A DNA stretch of 64,000 bases, taken from assembly GCF_000478605.2 (NCBI RefSeq), contig NZ_ASHX02000001.1, positions 5,719,001 through 5,783,000 on the forward strand, given 5' to 3'. This document shows positions 15,874-24,896 of the stretch, in pieces. The stretch comes from Streptomyces thermolilacinus SPC6 (GTDB lineage Bacteria > Actinomycetota > Actinomycetes > Streptomycetales > Streptomycetaceae). Both the position numbers and the translations under genes were made by a program. The notes under the pieces are model-generated. The model was given only the letters and a program-made list of their open reading frames with translations, made no database searches and had not been told where the DNA came from. Each line of letters opens with the position of its first letter. Position 1 is the first letter of the stretch.

Positions 15874-16329
15874 TCACCGGTCGGAGAAGACGACAGCGCC
15901 CCGCGGGTCCCGCACTTCGACGACTCCGCGTTCCTCGTCGACGACACCGGTGTACCCGATGGGCAGCCCCAGCACCGCGGCGGCCTCGGGCCGGAACTTG
16001 AACAGTTCGACGCAGCGGGCGATGTCGCACGCGAGGCGGCCGACCAGGTTCTCGTCGAACGGTTCCCCGCCGATGAACCACTGCGTGGCGGCGCCGATGT
16101 CGACGCGTCGGCACTCGAGCACACGACGGGTCTTCGGGGAGACGACCTCCCGCCGCCCCAACGGCACGATCCGCTCGACCAGGAGGCCGTTGACCGGCGG
16201 CCGCACGCCCACCGGCGCGGGGACAGCGCTTCTCGTGAGGGGACGGGACCGCTCCTGCGACGGGTCGTCGACCTGGTCAGTCGGGGCGTCGACGTGGTCG
16301 TACCGCGGTATCGAGGGGAAGCCGGTCAT
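15874..16329 (-). CDS. Unrecognised protein, 151 residues
   Basis: I do not recognise this protein. The first 45 residues are polar and probably unstructured (DAPTDQVDDPSQERSRP). The rest is a compact alpha/beta domain with WFIGGEPFDENLVGRLACD and VLGLPIGYTGVVDEERGVVEV. ATG 16329 gives the sensible N-terminus MTGFPSIPRYDHVD; a longer frame to 16419 would run into the decayed beta-glucosidase. It is the first of two co-directional unknown genes, and the pair could be an immunity or small-effector module, but no toxin is seen next to it. Confidence 0.6.
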   Translation of the reverse strand: MTGFPSIPRYDHVDAPTDQVDDPSQERSRPLTRSAVPAPVGVRPPVNGLLVERIVPLGRREVVSPKTRRVLECRRVDIGAATQWFIGGEPFDENLVGRLACDIARCVELFKFRPEAAAVLGLPIGYTGVVDEERGVVEVRDPRGAVVFSDR

Positions 16330-16435
16330 ACGGCGGAACAGTACGGGGCGCGGCTGGTGGCCCTCCGCCGGACCTCCCCGCCGTGGCCCGGCACCCCCGC
16401 CCACCACGGCCAGCGGCACCCCGGGCCGCCCCGTC

Positions 16436-17813
16436 TCACGGCCCGTTCCGCCTTTCGGCGATCAACGACCGGTACCAGTGGTAGGAAGCCTTCGGGTGCG
16501 CCGACCGGTCGGGAAGCCGACGTGGACCAACCCGAAGCGTCTGCTGTACCCGTAGGCCCACTCGAAGTTGTCCAGCAGCGACCAGGCGGTGTACCCACGT
16601 ACGTCGACGCCCTCCGCCAGCGCTTCGGCGACCGCGTGGAGGTGGGGGTCCAGGTACGCGACGCGGTCGGCGTCGTGCACGATGCCGACCGGGGCGGGGA
16701 CGTCGTGTTCGGCGGAGCCGTTCTCCGTGATGTGGATCGGGGGCAGGGCCGTGCCGTAGCGGTCGCGGAGGGGACCAGAAGCCGCCGCAGCGTGTCGGGG
16801 ACCACGGGCCAGCCCATGGCGGTGTGCCGGACACCGGGCACGGGGACCGCCTCGATGCGGTTGTCCGTCGCGGTGCGGCGGGCGGGGTCGGGCTCGCGCC
16901 AGGGAGCCGCGCGTACGGTGGACGGGGTGTAGAAGTTGATGCCCAGGAAGTCCATCGGCGCCGATACGGGGGTGAGGTCGCCCTAGCGGCGGAAGCGGCC
17001 GCGCTCGACCAGCTCGCCCCAGGTGTCCGCCTCGGCGGCGGCGTAGCGCCCCTTGAGCAGCGGATCGGTCCACATCAGATCGCGCTGCGTCTCGGCCCGG
17101 AGCGCGGCGGAGGCGTCGGCGGCCGACGGGGTGACCGGTGAGACGTGGTCGAGGTTGAGCGCGATGCCCGCCTCCCGCACGCCCACGGCCCGCAGCGCCT
17201 CCATCGCCAGGCCGTGTCCGACCAGCAGGTGGTGGCCGAGGCGAGCGCGGGCGTACCTTCCGACGCGCCCGGGGCGTGCTCGCCGGTGGCGTACCCCAGG
17301 AAGGCGCTGCACCACGGCTCGTTGAGGGTGATCCAGCGGGGCACCCGGTCGTGCAGCCGGGACGCGACCAGCTCCGCGTACCGGGCGAACCGCCGGGCGG
17401 TCTCCCGTGAGCGCCATCCGCCCGCGTCCTCCAGCGGCTGGGGAGGTCCCAGTGGTAGAGCGTGACGACCGGCGTGACGCCCGCGTCCAGCAGGTCGTCG
17501 ACCAGGCGCTGGTAGAAGTCGAGCCCTTCCGGGTTCACGACGCCTTCCCCGGACGGCTGGACACGCGGCCAGGCGATGGAGAAGCGGTACGTGTCCACGC
17601 CGAGGTCCGCGAGCAGGGCGACGTCCTCGCGGTGGCGGTGGTAGTGGTCGCAGGCGGTGTCGCCGGTGGTGCCGTCCAGGATCGTCCCGGCGCGCCGGGC
17701 GAAGGTGTCCCAGATCGACGGCCCGCGCCGCCCTCCCGCGTCGCGCCCTCGATCTGGTAGGCGGAGTGGCGCGCCGAACTCGAAGCCGGGCGGGAACGCC
17801 GCGGGGCGACCAT
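16436..17813 (-). pseudogene. GH1 beta-glucosidase, broken by several frameshifts
   Basis: Fragments of one GH1 enzyme appear in order but in different frames. They are the start (AFPPGFEF then HSAYQIEGATREGG), GPSIWDTFARRAGTILDG through TPVVTLYHWDLP, the acid/base segment ITLNEPWCSAFLGYATGEH, the middle DFLGINFYTP, and the nucleophile end ITENGSAEHD with GYTAWSLLDNFEWAYGYSRR and PKASYHWYRSL. At least five frame changes are needed, so no single frame can make the enzyme. The intact gene would have been about 450 residues, like the GH1 at 51744. It faces away from the ROK kinase gene and probably once shared its regulatory region. Sequencing error cannot be excluded for single shifts but is unlikely for all. 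Confidence 0.85.
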
Positions 17814-17917
17814 GGCAGGGATTCCTCCGTTCGGGGGCCGTGGACACGGCTGCGGGAAAACAGAGCCGAGCATGCGGGGGTTCAGCGGCGCCGTCCAGGC
17901 CGCGAGGCCGGATCGGC

Positions 17918-17971
17918 CCTGGTTTTACTAAACCAGGACTTAACTGAACCCGTTAACTGGACAACGTTGTC
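17918..17971. promoter_or_regulatory. Operator cluster between the GH1 pseudogene and the ROK kinase
   Basis: Two palindromes: CCTGGTTT-TACT-AAACCAGG at 17918-17937 (8-bp perfect arms) and GACAACGTTGTC at 17960-17971 (perfect 12 bp, LacI-type core AACGTT). TTAACTG occurs twice between them. They lie in the divergent promoter region, 60 bases before the kinase ATG. Confidence 0.6.
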
Positions 17972-18030
17972 ATCCTGCACTCAGAGTGTGGACGCATTCC
18001 CCGTCCGCGCTCACGAAAGGCGTCAGCACC

Positions 18031-19011
18031 ATGGTGTACGGAGCACTCGACATCGGGGGTACGAAGATCGCCGGTGCCCTCGTCGACGGCGCGGGGCGCC
18101 TGCTGGCCCGGTCCCAGCGGGACACCCCCGCCCAGGGCTCCGCGGCCCAGCTCATGGCGCAGGTGACCGCCGTCCTCGACGACCTGGCGGCCCGCCCGGA
18201 GTGGACCGCCCTGTCCTGCCTGGGCATCGGCAGCGCGGGGCCCGTCGACACCGCCGCCGGCACGGTCAGCCCGGTCAACATCCCCGCCTGGCGCTCCTTC
18301 CCGCTCGTGGACCGGGTGCGCGAGCACCCCCGGATGCCGGCCGAGATCCGGCCCGTCCTCGTGGGCGACGCGGTGGCGATGGCCGCCGCCGAGCAGTGGA
18401 CGGGGGCGGCCAGGGCCGTGGACAACGCGCTCTGCATGGTCGTCTCCACCGGAGTGGGCGGCGGTCTCATCCTCAACGGCGCCCTCCACGCGGGCAGGTC
18501 GGGAAACGCCGGCCACATCGGGCACATCACCGTCGACCAGCACGGTCCCCTCTGCCCCTGCGGTGCGCGCGGCTGCGTCGAGCGCTTCGCCAGCGGCACC
18601 GCCATCGCCGCCCACGCCCTGGAGTCCGGCTGGACCCCGCCGCCCGGCGTACCCCCCACGGCCGCCGCGGTCGCGGACGCCGCCCGCACCGGCGACCCGC
18701 GGGCACAAGCCGCCTTCGACCGCGCCGGCCGGGCCCTGGCGGCGGCCATCGCGGCCACGGCGGCCCTGGTCGAACTCGATTTCGTGGTCGTGGGCGGCGG
18801 CGTCGCCCAGGCCGGCGAGACGCTCTTCGGCCCGATCCGCCGCCACCTCGCCGACTACGCGGCGCTGGACTTCACCCGCGACGTCCCGGTGGTGCCCGCC
18901 GGTCTCGCGCTCGACGCCGGGCTGATCGGCGCGGCCGCGGCCGGCGCCGCGTCGGCCGGACCGTCACGGGCGGGCGGCAGCACCGTCGGCGATTCCGCCG
19001 TCCGTTCGTGA
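18031..19011 (+). CDS. ROK-family sugar kinase
   Basis: 326 residues, catalytic ROK family (glucokinase, mannokinase, fructokinase) without an N-terminal DNA-binding domain. The phosphate loop DIGGTKIAGAL is at 7-17 and the zinc motif CPCGARGC at 175-182 with the usual downstream VERFASG. ATG 18031 has GAAAGG ten bases upstream; the longer frame from 17986 has no ribosome site. The mannose-6-phosphate isomerase gene starts 20 bases downstream, so the natural reading is ATP-dependent phosphorylation of mannose (or glucose) released by the mannan enzymes of this region. Specificity cannot be set from sequence alone. Confidence 0.88.
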   Translation: MVYGALDIGGTKIAGALVDGAGRLLARSQRDTPAQGSAAQLMAQVTAVLDDLAARPEWTALSCLGIGSAGPVDTAAGTVSPVNIPAWRSFPLVDRVREHPRMPAEIRPVLVGDAVAMAAAEQWTGAARAVDNALCMVVSTGVGGGLILNGALHAGRSGNAGHIGHITVDQHGPLCPCGARGCVERFASGTAIAAHALESGWTPPPGVPPTAAAVADAARTGDPRAQAAFDRAGRALAAAIAATAALVELDFVVVGGGVAQAGETLFGPIRRHLADYAALDFTRDVPVVPAGLALDAGLIGAAAAGAASAGPSRAGGSTVGDSAVRS

Positions 19012-19031
19012 CCCACACAGGAAGGGAACCC

Positions 19032-20294
19032 GTGGACCTCCTCGCCAACACCGTCCAGCCCTACGCCTGGGGCTCGCGCACCGCCATCCCGGACCTCCTG
19101 GGGACGCCGCCCACCGGCGGACCCCAGGCGGAACTGTGGATGGGTGCCCATCCCGCCGCCCCGTCCCGTGTCGACCGCGCCCACGGGCCACTGCCCCTGG
19201 ACCGGGTGATCGACGCGGACCCCCTGACGGAACTCGGTGCCCCCACCCTGCGCCGTTTCGGCCCCCGGCTGCCGTTCCTGCTGAAGCTGCTGGCCGCGGA
19301 CGCCCCGCTCTCCGTGCAGGTCCACCCCGACGCGGCCCGGGCCGAGGCGGGCTTCGCGCGGGAGAACGCCCTGGGGGTGCCCCTCGACGCCCCGCACCGC
19401 TCCTACCGCGACCCCCACCACAAGCCCGAGATGATCGTCGCCCTCACCAGGTTCGACGGGCTGTGCGGCTTCCGGGACCCCCGGCAGTGCGCCGACCTCC
19501 TGGACACCCTGGCCCTGCCCGGCCTGCGCCCGTACGCCAGGACGCTGCGCACGCGGCCCGAGGAGACCGCCATCGCCGAGGTCTTCACCGGCTTCCTCGC
19601 CCCGCCCGCCGGGCTGCCCGGCGCCGTGGCGCGGGCCGTCGCGGCGGCCGCCGCGCACCCCGGCCCGTACCGGAACGACCTCGCCGCCCACGCGGAGGTC
19701 GCCCGGGCCCATCCGGGCGACCCCGGTCTGCTGGCCGCCCTGATGCTGCGGCGCGTCGAACTCGAACCGGGGGAGGCCCTGTTCCTCGGCTCCGGCGTCC
19801 CGCACGCGTACCTCTCCGGACTCGGCGTGGAGGTCATGGCGAGCTCCGACAACGTCCTGCGCTGCGGCCTCACGTCCAAACACGTCGACCGGGACGAGCT
19901 GGTGCGCGTGGTCCGCTTCACCGCCCGGCCCGGCCATGTCCTCACCCCCGCGGCGGGGGAGGCGGGGGAGGAGGTCTACCCGGCCCCCGTCGATGACTTC
20001 CGGCTGTCGCGGTTCCGGCTCCGCGGCGCGGACCGGCCGCGCCCGCTCGCCTCCGGCGCCCCGCAGATCGTCCTCTGCGCCGAGGGGCGGGCGGAGGCGG
20101 CGTCGGCCGCGACGGGCGCCACGCTGCGGATCGGACCGGGGCGCTCCCTCTACGTCCCCGCGTCCGAGGCGGTCTCGCTCACAGGGGAAGGAGTGGTCTT
20201 CCGCGCCACGGTGGGGCTGGGGAGCGCGGCCCCTGCGCGGGGCCTTTCCGGGACGGTCGGCCAACAGGCGAAGGACACCGCGAGTCATGGCTGA
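19032..20294 (+). CDS. manA: Mannose-6-phosphate isomerase, class I
   Basis: 420 residues. Interconverts mannose-6-phosphate and fructose-6-phosphate, linking mannose to glycolysis. Class I zinc-site elements are visible: SVQVHPD (Q96, H98), the HKPEMIVAL block (K131, E133) and SGVPHAYLSG near 259. GTG 19032 follows a GGAAGG ribosome site by six bases and lies 20 bases after the ROK kinase, so the two form an operon. A cupin-like C-terminal domain completes the fold (FRLSRFRLRG, then GPGRSLYVPASEAV). Streptomyces usually also carry a housekeeping manA elsewhere; this copy would be the mannan-specific one. Confidence 0.9.
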   Translation: MDLLANTVQPYAWGSRTAIPDLLGTPPTGGPQAELWMGAHPAAPSRVDRAHGPLPLDRVIDADPLTELGAPTLRRFGPRLPFLLKLLAADAPLSVQVHPDAARAEAGFARENALGVPLDAPHRSYRDPHHKPEMIVALTRFDGLCGFRDPRQCADLLDTLALPGLRPYARTLRTRPEETAIAEVFTGFLAPPAGLPGAVARAVAAAAAHPGPYRNDLAAHAEVARAHPGDPGLLAALMLRRVELEPGEALFLGSGVPHAYLSGLGVEVMASSDNVLRCGLTSKHVDRDELVRVVRFTARPGHVLTPAAGEAGEEVYPAPVDDFRLSRFRLRGADRPRPLASGAPQIVLCAEGRAEAASAATGATLRIGPGRSLYVPASEAVSLTGEGVVFRATVGLGSAAPARGLSGTVGQQAKDTASHG

Positions 20295-20374
20295 GGTCTC
20301 CTCCACCACGCTCAGGACTTGACCGGCGGGGCCGGGCGTTCGCCGACGACCTCCGGCTAGGCGGCCGCACTCCG

Positions 20375-20510
20375 CGCCGACTGCGGAGGTGTTCCTCCAC
20401 CCCGGCGAACAGCACCTGATCACCGACGCCTCGCCGGAAGCCTTCGACGCGGAGACGCCCAGGGCGCCGCTGAAGCGCGTGCGGACGTTCCTCGCCCCGG
20501 TCCGACCCCG
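20375..20510 (+). pseudogene. Remnant of a dienelactone-hydrolase-like C-terminus
   Basis: One frame reads VFLHPGEQHLITDASPEAFD, then AETPRAPLKRVRTFLAPVRP. This matches the end of dienelactone hydrolase family proteins (FLYPG.QHLFxDxS, DAEAA, RVLxFL), including the catalytic His region. Nothing upstream in any frame supplies the nucleophile part, so only a fragment of about 40 codons remains. The first start-like codon is GTG 20389, without a ribosome site. Confidence 0.45.
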
Positions 20511-20566
20511 CCGCGGACCGGCGTCCGGTCCGGTGCCGCACGGACCGCGCCGTGCCGCGAGCGGGG

Positions 20567-20616
20567 CCCGTACGCCTTTCACAGAGCTCACCACGCCCTG
20601 CCGAAAGGCGTACGGG
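20567..20616. repeat. 14-bp perfect inverted repeat
   Basis: CCCGTACGCCTTTC (20567-20580) and GAAAGGCGTACGGG (20603-20616) are exact inverse complements with a 22-base loop. It lies in a non-coding 731-bp gap and could act as a terminator or cruciform for the manA side. No U-tract follows. Confidence 0.6.
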
Positions 20617-20705
20617 TCTCGTGCCCGCGCGCCTTTCGACCGAGCGGACCCACCACGCCCCGTGCCGCCTGCGGCCCCCTTCCGAGCGAAATCATAGAGG
20701 CAACT

Positions 20706-20756
20706 TAACCGGTTATTTCCTGCCTATTGTTTTACGGCCTCGCTCCCCTCTAGCCT
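20706..20756 (+). promoter_or_regulatory. Operator and promoter of the GH5 mannanase
   Basis: TAACCGGTTA (20706-20715) is a perfect palindrome within CTTAACCGGTTAT, close to the sites at 27397 and 27517. A promoter TTGTTT (20727), 18 bases, TAGCCT (20751) follows at once. The leader to ATG 21026 is about 260 bases and holds no gene. Confidence 0.5.
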
Positions 20757-21025
20757 CATTCTCGGTCGCCGGGCGTCACGCGCATTCGCCACGCCTCCGC
20801 CGAGCGGGGACACGACCCCCACCGGCTCGGCGCACTTCCCCCCGCTGCCCGGTGAGAGCCGCCGAAAGGCACCGGGCGGCGGGGGTCCACCGGCCCGTCC
20901 CCAGCGTCCGGCGACACGTCGCTCCGCAGGGCCGGCAGCACCGCACCCTCCATGTCAGGCAAGCCGCGCATGCCACGGCACCGTCCCGCGGCGTGCGCGC
21001 GCAACCCGAGTTGGGAGCACCACAC

Positions 21026-22663
21026 ATGAATCGGACACTGGCCACCGCGGCGGGCGCGCTGCTCGCCGTCGCCGCCACGATGGTCACCATGCCCGCCCCG
21101 GTCCACGCGGCCGACACCGCCACCGCCCCCACCGCCGGCTTCCGCGTCGCCGAAGGCCGCCTCCTCGACGCCAACGGCCAGGACTTCGTCCTCCGGGGCG
21201 TCAACCACGCCCACACCTGGTACCCCGGCCGGACCCCCCGGGCCCTCGCCGACCTGAAGGCGCTCGGCGCCAACTCGGCGCGGATCGTGCTCAGCACGGG
21301 CGACCGGTGGACGAAGAACGACACCGCCGACGTCGCGAACGTCGTCTCCCAGTGCAAGGCCAACAAGCTGGTCTGCGTCCTGGAGGCCCACGACACCACC
21401 GGCTACGGAGAGCAGAGCGGCGCCGCGTCCCTCGCCCAGGCGGTCGACTACTGGGTCGAGGTCGCCGACGCCGTCAAGGGCCAGGAGAAGTACGTCGTCA
21501 TCAACCTCGGCAACGAGCCGCACGGCAACACCGGCCACACCGCCTGGACCGACGACACCAGGAACGCCGTCACGCGGCTGCGCGCCGCGGGCTTCCACCA
21601 CACCCTCATGGCCGACGCACCCAACTGGGGCCAGGACTGGTCGAACACGATGCGGGACAACGCGTCCGCCGTCTTCACCGCCGACCCGGAACGCAACACC
21701 GTCTTCTCCGTCCACATGTACGGGGTCTACGACACCGCGGCCGAGGTCCGCTCCTACCTGACCAGCTTCACCACCCGGGAACTCCCCATCGTCGTAGGCG
21801 AGTTCGGCCACGACCACTCCGACGGCAACCCGGACGAGGACGCCATCATGGCCACCGCCCGGGAACTGAAGCTGGGCTACCTCGGCTGGTCGTGGAGCGG
21901 CAACGGCGGAGGAGTGGAATACCTCGACCTGGCCACGGACTTCGACGCGACCCGGCTCACCCCCTGGGGGCAGCGCCTCTTCCACGGCCCCGACGGCATC
22001 CGGCAGACCTCCCGCGAGGCGAGCGTGTACGGCGGCACCGGAAGCGGCGACACCCGGCCGCCGACCGCCCCCGGCAGGCCCACCGCGTCCGAGGTGACCG
22101 CCACGGGCGCCCGGCTGACCTGGGCCGCCGCCACCGACGACACCGGTGTCACCGGCTACGACGTCGTCCGCGTCAACGGGTCGACGGAGACACCCGTCAC
22201 CACCACCACCGGCACGAGCGCCACACTCACCGGTCTTACCCCCGCCACGTCCTACACCTTCGCCGTGTACGCGCGCGACGCCGCGGGCAACCGCTCCCCG
22301 CGCTCCGCGGGCGCGTCCTTCACCACCGCGCCGGGACCCTCCGCCGACGGCTGCGCCGTCGGCTACCGGCTGCACGACTGGGGGACCGGTCTCAACGCCG
22401 ACGTCACCATCCACAACACCGGCACCCGACCCATCCTGGGCTGGCGGCTCGAATTCGCCTTCCCCGGCGGCCAGACCGTGACCTCCGCCTGGAACGCCAA
22501 GGTCGTCCAGGAGGGCACGCGGGTGCGCGCCACACACGAGCCCTGGACCGAGACCATCCCGGTCGGCGGCAGTGTGAGCTTCGGCCTGAGCGCCTCGTCC
22601 ACCGGCGGCGACGGCGTCCCCGCCGCCTTCACCCTGAACGGCGCCGCCTGCGCCAAGCGCTGA
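21026..22663 (+). CDS. Secreted GH5 beta-mannanase with Fn3 and CBM2
   Basis: 545 residues: Sec signal peptide (1-28, ending VHAAD), GH5 catalytic domain (about 36-335), fibronectin type III (about 345-430) and a C-terminal CBM2 (about 436-545) bounded by two cysteines. The acid/base Glu is in VINLGNEPHG (E164) and the nucleophile in PIVVGEFGHDH (E259); the order and the HMYGVYD segment fit the GH5_8 mannanases of actinobacteria. It would hydrolyse mannan or glucomannan outside the cell, with CBM2 anchoring to cellulose-containing plant wall. GGGAG lies nine bases before the ATG. A LacI-type site is 310 bases upstream, and esterase, beta-mannosidase and importer are nearby. Confidence 0.9.
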   Translation: MNRTLATAAGALLAVAATMVTMPAPVHAADTATAPTAGFRVAEGRLLDANGQDFVLRGVNHAHTWYPGRTPRALADLKALGANSARIVLSTGDRWTKNDTADVANVVSQCKANKLVCVLEAHDTTGYGEQSGAASLAQAVDYWVEVADAVKGQEKYVVINLGNEPHGNTGHTAWTDDTRNAVTRLRAAGFHHTLMADAPNWGQDWSNTMRDNASAVFTADPERNTVFSVHMYGVYDTAAEVRSYLTSFTTRELPIVVGEFGHDHSDGNPDEDAIMATARELKLGYLGWSWSGNGGGVEYLDLATDFDATRLTPWGQRLFHGPDGIRQTSREASVYGGTGSGDTRPPTAPGRPTASEVTATGARLTWAAATDDTGVTGYDVVRVNGSTETPVTTTTGTSATLTGLTPATSYTFAVYARDAAGNRSPRSAGASFTTAPGPSADGCAVGYRLHDWGTGLNADVTIHNTGTRPILGWRLEFAFPGGQTVTSAWNAKVVQEGTRVRATHEPWTETIPVGGSVSFGLSASSTGGDGVPAAFTLNGAACAKR

Positions 22664-22697
22664 CCCCGCCCACGTCCCGCGAGGGCGCTGCCCGCCA

Positions 22698-22728
22698 CCT
22701 CCCCCCGGCGCCGACCCGCCGGGGGAGG
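22698..22728 (+). terminator. Hairpin after the mannanase gene
   Basis: CCTCCCCCCGGCG (22698-22710) pairs with CGCCGGGGGAGG (22717-22728) with one bulged C and a six-base loop, 35 bases after the stop. It is a strong GC stem without a clear U-run, as is common in Streptomyces. Confidence 0.55.
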
Positions 22729-22806
22729 CCACCACGTACCGAACGGCGACCCGGCCGACCGCTCCAGGGAGAGCGCGGCCCGGCCGCGTACCAGGAGGAG
22801 CCTCCC

Positions 22807-23793
22807 GTGCCGTACACCGACCTTCCCCCGGACCATCCGGCCGCCCGTGCCACCGGACTTCCCGAGGAGCCCACCGACTTCGACGCCTTCTGGACCGAGA
22901 CGCTGCGGACGGCCCGCGAGGCGGGCGGCGAGCCGGAGATCCGCCCGGTGCCCGACTCGCCGCTGACCACCCTCGACACCTACGACGTGAGGTTCGCCGG
23001 CTGGGCCGGCCAGCCCGTCGCCGCGTGGCTCGTCGTCCCCTCGGAGGCCGAGGAGCCGCTGCCGACGGTGATCACCTACATCGGGTACAGCGGCGGCCGA
23101 GGCCGGGCCGTCGACCACCTCCTGTACGCCTCCGCCGGGTACGCCCACATCGTCGTCGACAGCCGCGGGCAGGGCCACGACACCCCCGACCCGCACCCGG
23201 ACAGCGCCACCCACTGGGTGCACGGCTACATGACCAGGGGCGCCGGATCCCCGTCCGAGCACTACTACCGGCGCCTCATCACCGACTGCGTACGGGCGGT
23301 CGACGCCGCCCGCGTCATCCGCCACGTCGACCCGGACCGGGTCGTCGTCCAGGGCGCGAGCCAGGGCGGCGGCCTCGCCCTGGCCGTCGCCGGTCTCGTC
23401 GGGGACCGCGTCGCGGGAGTCCTGCCCGACGTGCCGTTCCTCTGCCACATCCGGCGGGGAGCGGAGACGGCGACCGAGGGGCCGTACACGGAACTCGTCG
23501 ACCACCTCCGCCACCAGGCCCCGTACGCGGCGGAACGGGTCTTCGCCACGCTAAGCCACTTCGACGGCGTGCACTTCGCCCGACGGGCCACGGCACCCGC
23601 GCTGTTCAGCGCCGGCCTGATGGACCCCGTCTGCCCGCCCTCCACCGTTCTCGCCGCCTTCCGCGCCTACGCGGGCGAGAAGGACATCAGGGAATGGCCC
23701 TTCGGCGACCACGCCGGGGGCGGGGCAGCGACCGCCGTCGAGCACCTGCGATGGCTCAGCGCACGGGGACTCGCGCCCGCACGGCGCCGGTAG
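22807..23793 (+). CDS. CE7-family acetyl esterase (AXE1 type)
   Basis: 328 residues, the standard size of CE7 acetyl xylan esterase/cephalosporin-C deacetylase. The catalytic triad is visible: GASQGG (S185), LMDPVCPP (D273) and GDHAGG (H302). The family loop RGQGHDTPDPHP is also present. There is no signal peptide, so it acts inside the cell on imported acetylated oligosaccharides. GTG 22807 has AGGAGG seven to nine bases upstream. Its place after the mannanase and beside beta-mannosidase suggests deacetylation of manno-oligosaccharides; the family itself is broad in substrate. Confidence 0.9.
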   Translation: MPYTDLPPDHPAARATGLPEEPTDFDAFWTETLRTAREAGGEPEIRPVPDSPLTTLDTYDVRFAGWAGQPVAAWLVVPSEAEEPLPTVITYIGYSGGRGRAVDHLLYASAGYAHIVVDSRGQGHDTPDPHPDSATHWVHGYMTRGAGSPSEHYYRRLITDCVRAVDAARVIRHVDPDRVVVQGASQGGGLALAVAGLVGDRVAGVLPDVPFLCHIRRGAETATEGPYTELVDHLRHQAPYAAERVFATLSHFDGVHFARRATAPALFSAGLMDPVCPPSTVLAAFRAYAGEKDIREWPFGDHAGGGAATAVEHLRWLSARGLAPARRR

Positions 23794-23820
23794 CCGGTCG
23801 GTCCGGGCGGCGAGGGGGGA

Positions 23821-23854
23821 GAGGCCGTAACCCGGCACGGGGGTACGGCCCCTC
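23821..23854. terminator. Bidirectional terminator between convergent genes
   Basis: GGCCGTA (23823-23829) and TACGGCC (23844-23850) form a perfect stem with a 14-base loop, flanked by GAG and CTC. It sits between the convergent esterase and LacI genes. Confidence 0.6.
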
Positions 23855-23855
23855 G

Positions 23856-24896
23856 TCATGTGCCGGTCCGTGAACGGGGCGGTCCCGTGGAGCCCCGCGG
23901 CGCCAGGGACGGCGTCGGCACCTGGAGGGCGCCGCTCCGGGTCCCCTCGATGACCTCGAAGAGAGCCCGCGCGACCTCCGCGCCGAAGCGGTGCACATCA
24001 TGGCTCAGGGCCGACAGCGGCGGGTGCGTCAACCGGCACAGCTGCGAGTCGTCCCAGGCCAGCAACGACACGTCGTCCGGCACCACGAGTCCCATCTCCG
24101 CGGCCACGGCGGCCCCGGCGACGGCCATGATGTCGTTGTCGTACACGATCGCCGTCGGGCGGTCACGCGCCAGCAGCAGCCCGCGGGTCGCCCGGGCCCC
24201 CTCCTCACCGGCGAAGCGCGTCGACACCTGGCGGCGGCCGTCGAGACCGAGCTCCGCCATGGTGGCCTCGAACGCCCGCGCGCGGATCGCGCTGTGCCCG
24301 AGCCCCGCGGGGCCGCCGACGCGGGCGATACGCCGGTGGCCGAGCGCCGCCAGGTAACGCACCGCGTCGGCCGCCGCCGTGGCGTCGTCCGTCCACACCG
24401 AGGGGAAGCCGCCGGTCAGGGAGGGGTGCCCGACGGCGACCGCGGGCAGCCCCAGCGCCCGCAGCGGCGCGACCCGCGGGTCCTCCTGCTGGAAGTCGAC
24501 CAGGATGGCCCCGCCGATCGTCTTGCTCCTCCACCACTCCTCGTACAGGGCGATCTCCTCGTCGAGGTCCCGGACCAGACGCAGCAGCAGGGAACAGCCG
24601 CGCTCCGTCAGCACGCTCTCGATGCCGGAGATGAACTCCATGTAGAAGGGTTCGAGACCGAGCAGCCGGGCCGGGCGGCAGATGGCCAGGCCCACGATGC
24701 CCGCCCGCCGGCCCGACAGGCTCCGGGCGGTATGGTGCGGGGCCCAGCCCAGCTCCCGGGCGACCTCGAAGATCCGCTCCCGTGTCGCCCGCGACACCCC
24801 GGGCCGGTCGTTGAAGGCCATCGAGACGGCGCCCTTGGACACACCGGCCCGCGAGGCGACGTCGTTGATGGTCACACGAGGGGCGCGTGCGCTCAC
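23856..24896 (-). CDS. LacI-family repressor 1
   Basis: 346 residues. The LacI helix-turn-helix (VTINDVASRAGVSKGAVSMA, about 8-27) and hinge (ARSLSGRRAGIVGL) precede the periplasmic-binding-like effector domain. Conserved effector-domain features include LGHRRIARVGGP and TAIVYDNDIMAVAG. GTG 24896 overlaps the beta-mannosidase stop (GTGA), so the repressor is translated with its likely target and would autoregulate. The nearest candidate operators are the CTTWACCGGTT sites in the divergent promoter upstream of this operon. The effector is probably a manno-oligosaccharide, inferred from neighbours. It is similar in layout to LacI repressor 2 at 30984. Confidence 0.9.
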   Translation of the reverse strand: MSARAPRVTINDVASRAGVSKGAVSMAFNDRPGVSRATRERIFEVARELGWAPHHTARSLSGRRAGIVGLAICRPARLLGLEPFYMEFISGIESVLTERGCSLLLRLVRDLDEEIALYEEWWRSKTIGGAILVDFQQEDPRVAPLRALGLPAVAVGHPSLTGGFPSVWTDDATAAADAVRYLAALGHRRIARVGGPAGLGHSAIRARAFEATMAELGLDGRRQVSTRFAGEEGARATRGLLLARDRPTAIVYDNDIMAVAGAAVAAEMGLVVPDDVSLLAWDDSQLCRLTHPPLSALSHDVHRFGAEVARALFEVIEGTRSGALQVPTPSLAPRGSTGPPRSRTGT

